This document shows, one piece after another, positions 4,529-6,114 of a stretch of 6,114 bases of DNA; the first letter of the stretch is position 1, and the number at the start of each line of letters is the position of its first letter. Source of the DNA: JALYRV01 sp035512575 (lineage in GTDB: Bacteria; Acidobacteriota; Vicinamibacteria; Vicinamibacterales; SCN-69-37); contig DATKDT010000144.1 of NCBI GenBank assembly GCA_035512575.1, forward strand, positions 1-6,114. The letters run 5' to 3'. The position numbers and the translations under genes were made by a program. The notes below the pieces were generated by a model, which saw only the letters and a list, made by a program, of their open reading frames with translations, had not been told where the DNA came from and did no database searches.

Positions 4529-6114
4529 CTACGCGGCCGGAAGGCCGAGCCGGCGCATGAGCTTCGCAAGACCCTGACGCGAGACGCCGAGCTCCGCCGC
4601 CGCGCGTCCGGGCCTGCCGCCCGCGCGCGCGAGCGCGACGCGGACGAGATCGCGCTCGAGCGTCGCCCGCGCCTGCTGCAGCGTGATCGGACGCGCCGCC
4701 GGCGCATGGATGTGCGGCGGCAGACAGGCCGCGGCCACGCGGCCGCGGCGCGGCGCCGACACGGCGAGCGCCGCCATCACGTTCTGCAGCTCGCGCACGT
4801 TGCCGGGCCACGCGTAGGCGGCAAGACTTCCGATCACGTCGGGCGCGAGCGTGGCCGATGTGCCCGCGCGATCCGCCGCCTCGCGCCAGAAATGCGCGGC
4901 CAGCAGCGCGACGTCTTCCGGCCGCTCGCGCAGCGGCGGTACCACAATGCGAAGCACGTCGAGCCGGAACGACAGGTCGGCGCGGAACGCGCGCGCCTCC
5001 ACCGCCGCGCCGAGCGCACGGTTCGAGGCGGCGACGATGCGGACGTCGACGCGGCGGGCGGCGGTCTCGCCCACCCGGCGCACCTCGGCCTCCTGCAGCA
5101 CGCGCAAGAGCTTGGCCTGCGCGCGCGGCGACAGCTCCGAGACCTCGTCGAGAAACAGCGTGCCGCGATCCGCGTCCTCGAACAGGCCCGCCCGCGCCGA
5201 CACCGCGCCGGTGAACGCGCCCTGCGCGTGGCCGAACAGTTCCGCCTCGACCAGCTCCTCGGCCATCGCCGCGCAGTTGAGCGCGCGGAACGGCTTCGCG
5301 GCGCGCGGCGAGAGGCGGTGCACCGCGCGGGCCACGAGTTCCTTCCCTGCTCCGCTCTCCCCTTCGATGAGGACGGGAAACGGCACCCGCGCGACGCGCC
5401 GCACGGCATCGCGCACCGCTTCGATGGCCGCGCTGGACCCGATGATCTCGGGCATGTCGCGGCAGGGCGCCGGCTCGGCGCGGTCGCGCCAGCCGCCGAG
5501 GACGGGGGCGATCACCAGCGCCGCGGCTTCGAGCAGCAGCTGCGCACGCCGCTCGTCCACCACCGCGTGCGACGGCCACATGGCCACGATGGCGCCAGAC
5601 GGACTGCCGCCGGCGCGAATGGGCACGGCCGCACCGGCGCCTGCCGCCGAGCGCTCGGGCCCGACGGACGCCGCGGACGCAAGGCAGCGCGCGGCAAGCT
5701 CGGACACGGCATTCCAGCCCGCGCCGTCGCCGGCCACCGGCAGCGCGGCCTCCGCCGCGTGGATGGCAACCGACCTGGCCGCAAGCGCGTGACGCGTGCG
5801 CGCGGCCGCGGCCGCCAGCGCCGGCTCGCCCTGCCCGTCATGACATGCGGCCAGCAGCGCGGACATGTGTTCGAAGATCTCCATCACGGTCCCTGCCTTT
5901 CCGGTATGCAGCACGGCGTGCGCGCCGAGACGGCGCGCGAGATCGGGCGTCCCGGTCGTCAGCCACGCGACCCGCGCGCGCAGCAGCGGCGGCAGGCGGC
6001 GGCCCGCCCGGATCAGCCGCGCGCCCATCCGCGCCGCGGCGCGATCCTCGCCGCGCCAGCGCGCGCGCTCGAGCGCGTCGCACGCCGCCTCCCATCGGGC
6101 GAGCGCCCCGGCCG
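4529..6114 (-). CDS. Sigma-54-dependent transcriptional activator (GAF-like, AAA+, Fis HTH), 5' end beyond window
   Basis: Bacterial enhancer-binding protein that uses ATP hydrolysis to open sigma-54 promoters. The frame is open to the right edge, 28 codons before the first ATG (6028), and that extra stretch looks like coding helix, so the true start is outside. Numbered from that ATG, residues about 50-180 look like a weak GAF sensor domain. The AAA+ domain follows: GESGAGKE Walker A (223-230), GAFTGA sigma-54 contact loop (270-275), GTLFLDE Walker B (289-295), FRADLSFRLDVL (348-359) carrying arginine-finger candidates, and WPGNVREL (407-414). The C-terminal Fis-type helix-turn-helix is at 471-496 (AAAELGVSRQGLAKLMRRLGL). 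All residues needed for sigma-54 activation are intact. No receiver domain is visible, so control is probably through ligand or protein binding to the N-terminal part rather than phosphorylation. It lies just upstream of, and co-directional with, the permeases; regulation of them is plausible but unproven. Confidence 0.92.
   Translation of the reverse strand, partial: AGALARWEAACDALERARWRGEDRAAARMGARLIRAGRRLPPLLRARVAWLTTGTPDLARRLGAHAVLHTGKAGTVMEIFEHMSALLAACHDGQGEPALAAAAARTRHALAARSVAIHAAEAALPVAGDGAGWNAVSELAARCLASAASVGPERSAAGAGAAVPIRAGGSPSGAIVAMWPSHAVVDERRAQLLLEAAALVIAPVLGGWRDRAEPAPCRDMPEIIGSSAAIEAVRDAVRRVARVPFPVLIEGESGAGKELVARAVHRLSPRAAKPFRALNCAAMAEELVEAELFGHAQGAFTGAVSARAGLFEDADRGTLFLDEVSELSPRAQAKLLRVLQEAEVRRVGETAARRVDVRIVAASNRALGAAVEARAFRADLSFRLDVLRIVVPPLRERPEDVALLAAHFWREAADRAGTSATLAPDVIGSLAAYAWPGNVRELQNVMAALAVSAPRRGRVAAACLPPHIHAPAARPITLQQARATLERDLVRVALARAGGRPGRAAAELGVSRQGLAKLMRRLGLPAA

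Noticed and set aside
4477..4707. N-terminal extension of the DppB-type permease frame to a start at 4707
   Set aside because: The extra 77 residues are arginine/serine-rich and are an off-frame reading of the regulator HTH; the family start MLSYLVRRL is at 4476.
4257..5579. 440-residue minus-strand reading frame overlapping the regulator and permease
   Set aside because: Low-complexity Arg/Ala/Gly translation in a different frame from the motif-bearing regulator and permease.
4851..5792. 313-residue plus-strand reading frame opposite the sigma-54 activator
   Set aside because: Ser/Arg/Ala-rich shadow with no domain signal, opposite an intact AAA+ domain.

Overview
The window is about 70% GC, with long shadow reading frames on both strands that follow from GC-rich third codon positions. 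The gene content (an ECF sigma factor with a membrane anti-sigma factor that ends in a TonB-like domain, a TPR protein, DppB/DppC-type permeases and a GAF-type sigma-54 activator), together with hairpin-rich intergenic repeats and AGTCTTC-type heptamers, suggests a high-GC soil-type bacterium. Acidobacteriota (Vicinamibacteria-like) is my best guess. That placement is inference; there is no rRNA or other marker gene here.

Left region (1-1505, minus strand). An RpoE-like ECF sigma factor (763-1380) is followed, with a 4-bp ATGA overlap, by its probable anti-sigma factor (1-766, running off the left edge). The anti-sigma protein has a zinc-binding HxxxCxxC motif, one membrane helix and an extracytoplasmic TonB-C-like domain. 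Upstream of the sigma gene is a close match to the sigma-E promoter consensus (GGAACTT-N15-GTCTAA), which suggests the pair is autoregulated. Behind the promoter lies a cluster of three hairpins that looks like an intergenic repeat.

Middle region (1536-2754). A divergently transcribed plus-strand gene (1556-2680) encodes a membrane-anchored protein made almost entirely of TPR repeats. It converges on the permease genes. The 72-bp gap holds AGTCTTC-type heptamers, and the same 13-nt sequence, in opposite orientations, occurs at the 3' ends of both convergent genes.

Right region (2753-6114, minus strand). A sigma-54 activator (GAF-like, AAA+ with GAFTGA, Fis HTH) enters from the right edge. 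It is followed by a DppB-type permease (3556-4476) and a DppC-type permease (2753-3556), which overlap as TGATG. The two permeases form the membrane channel of a peptide-type ABC importer. No ATPase or binding-protein gene is in the window. The co-directional layout makes it plausible that the activator and permeases are linked in function, but I see no sigma-54 promoter in the 52-bp gap between them.

I found no tRNA, rRNA, CRISPR array, transposase or attachment site. Overall this is mostly ordinary chromosomal sequence; the most interesting points are the sigma-E-type promoter, the TonB-C-like anti-sigma factor and the two intergenic repeat elements.
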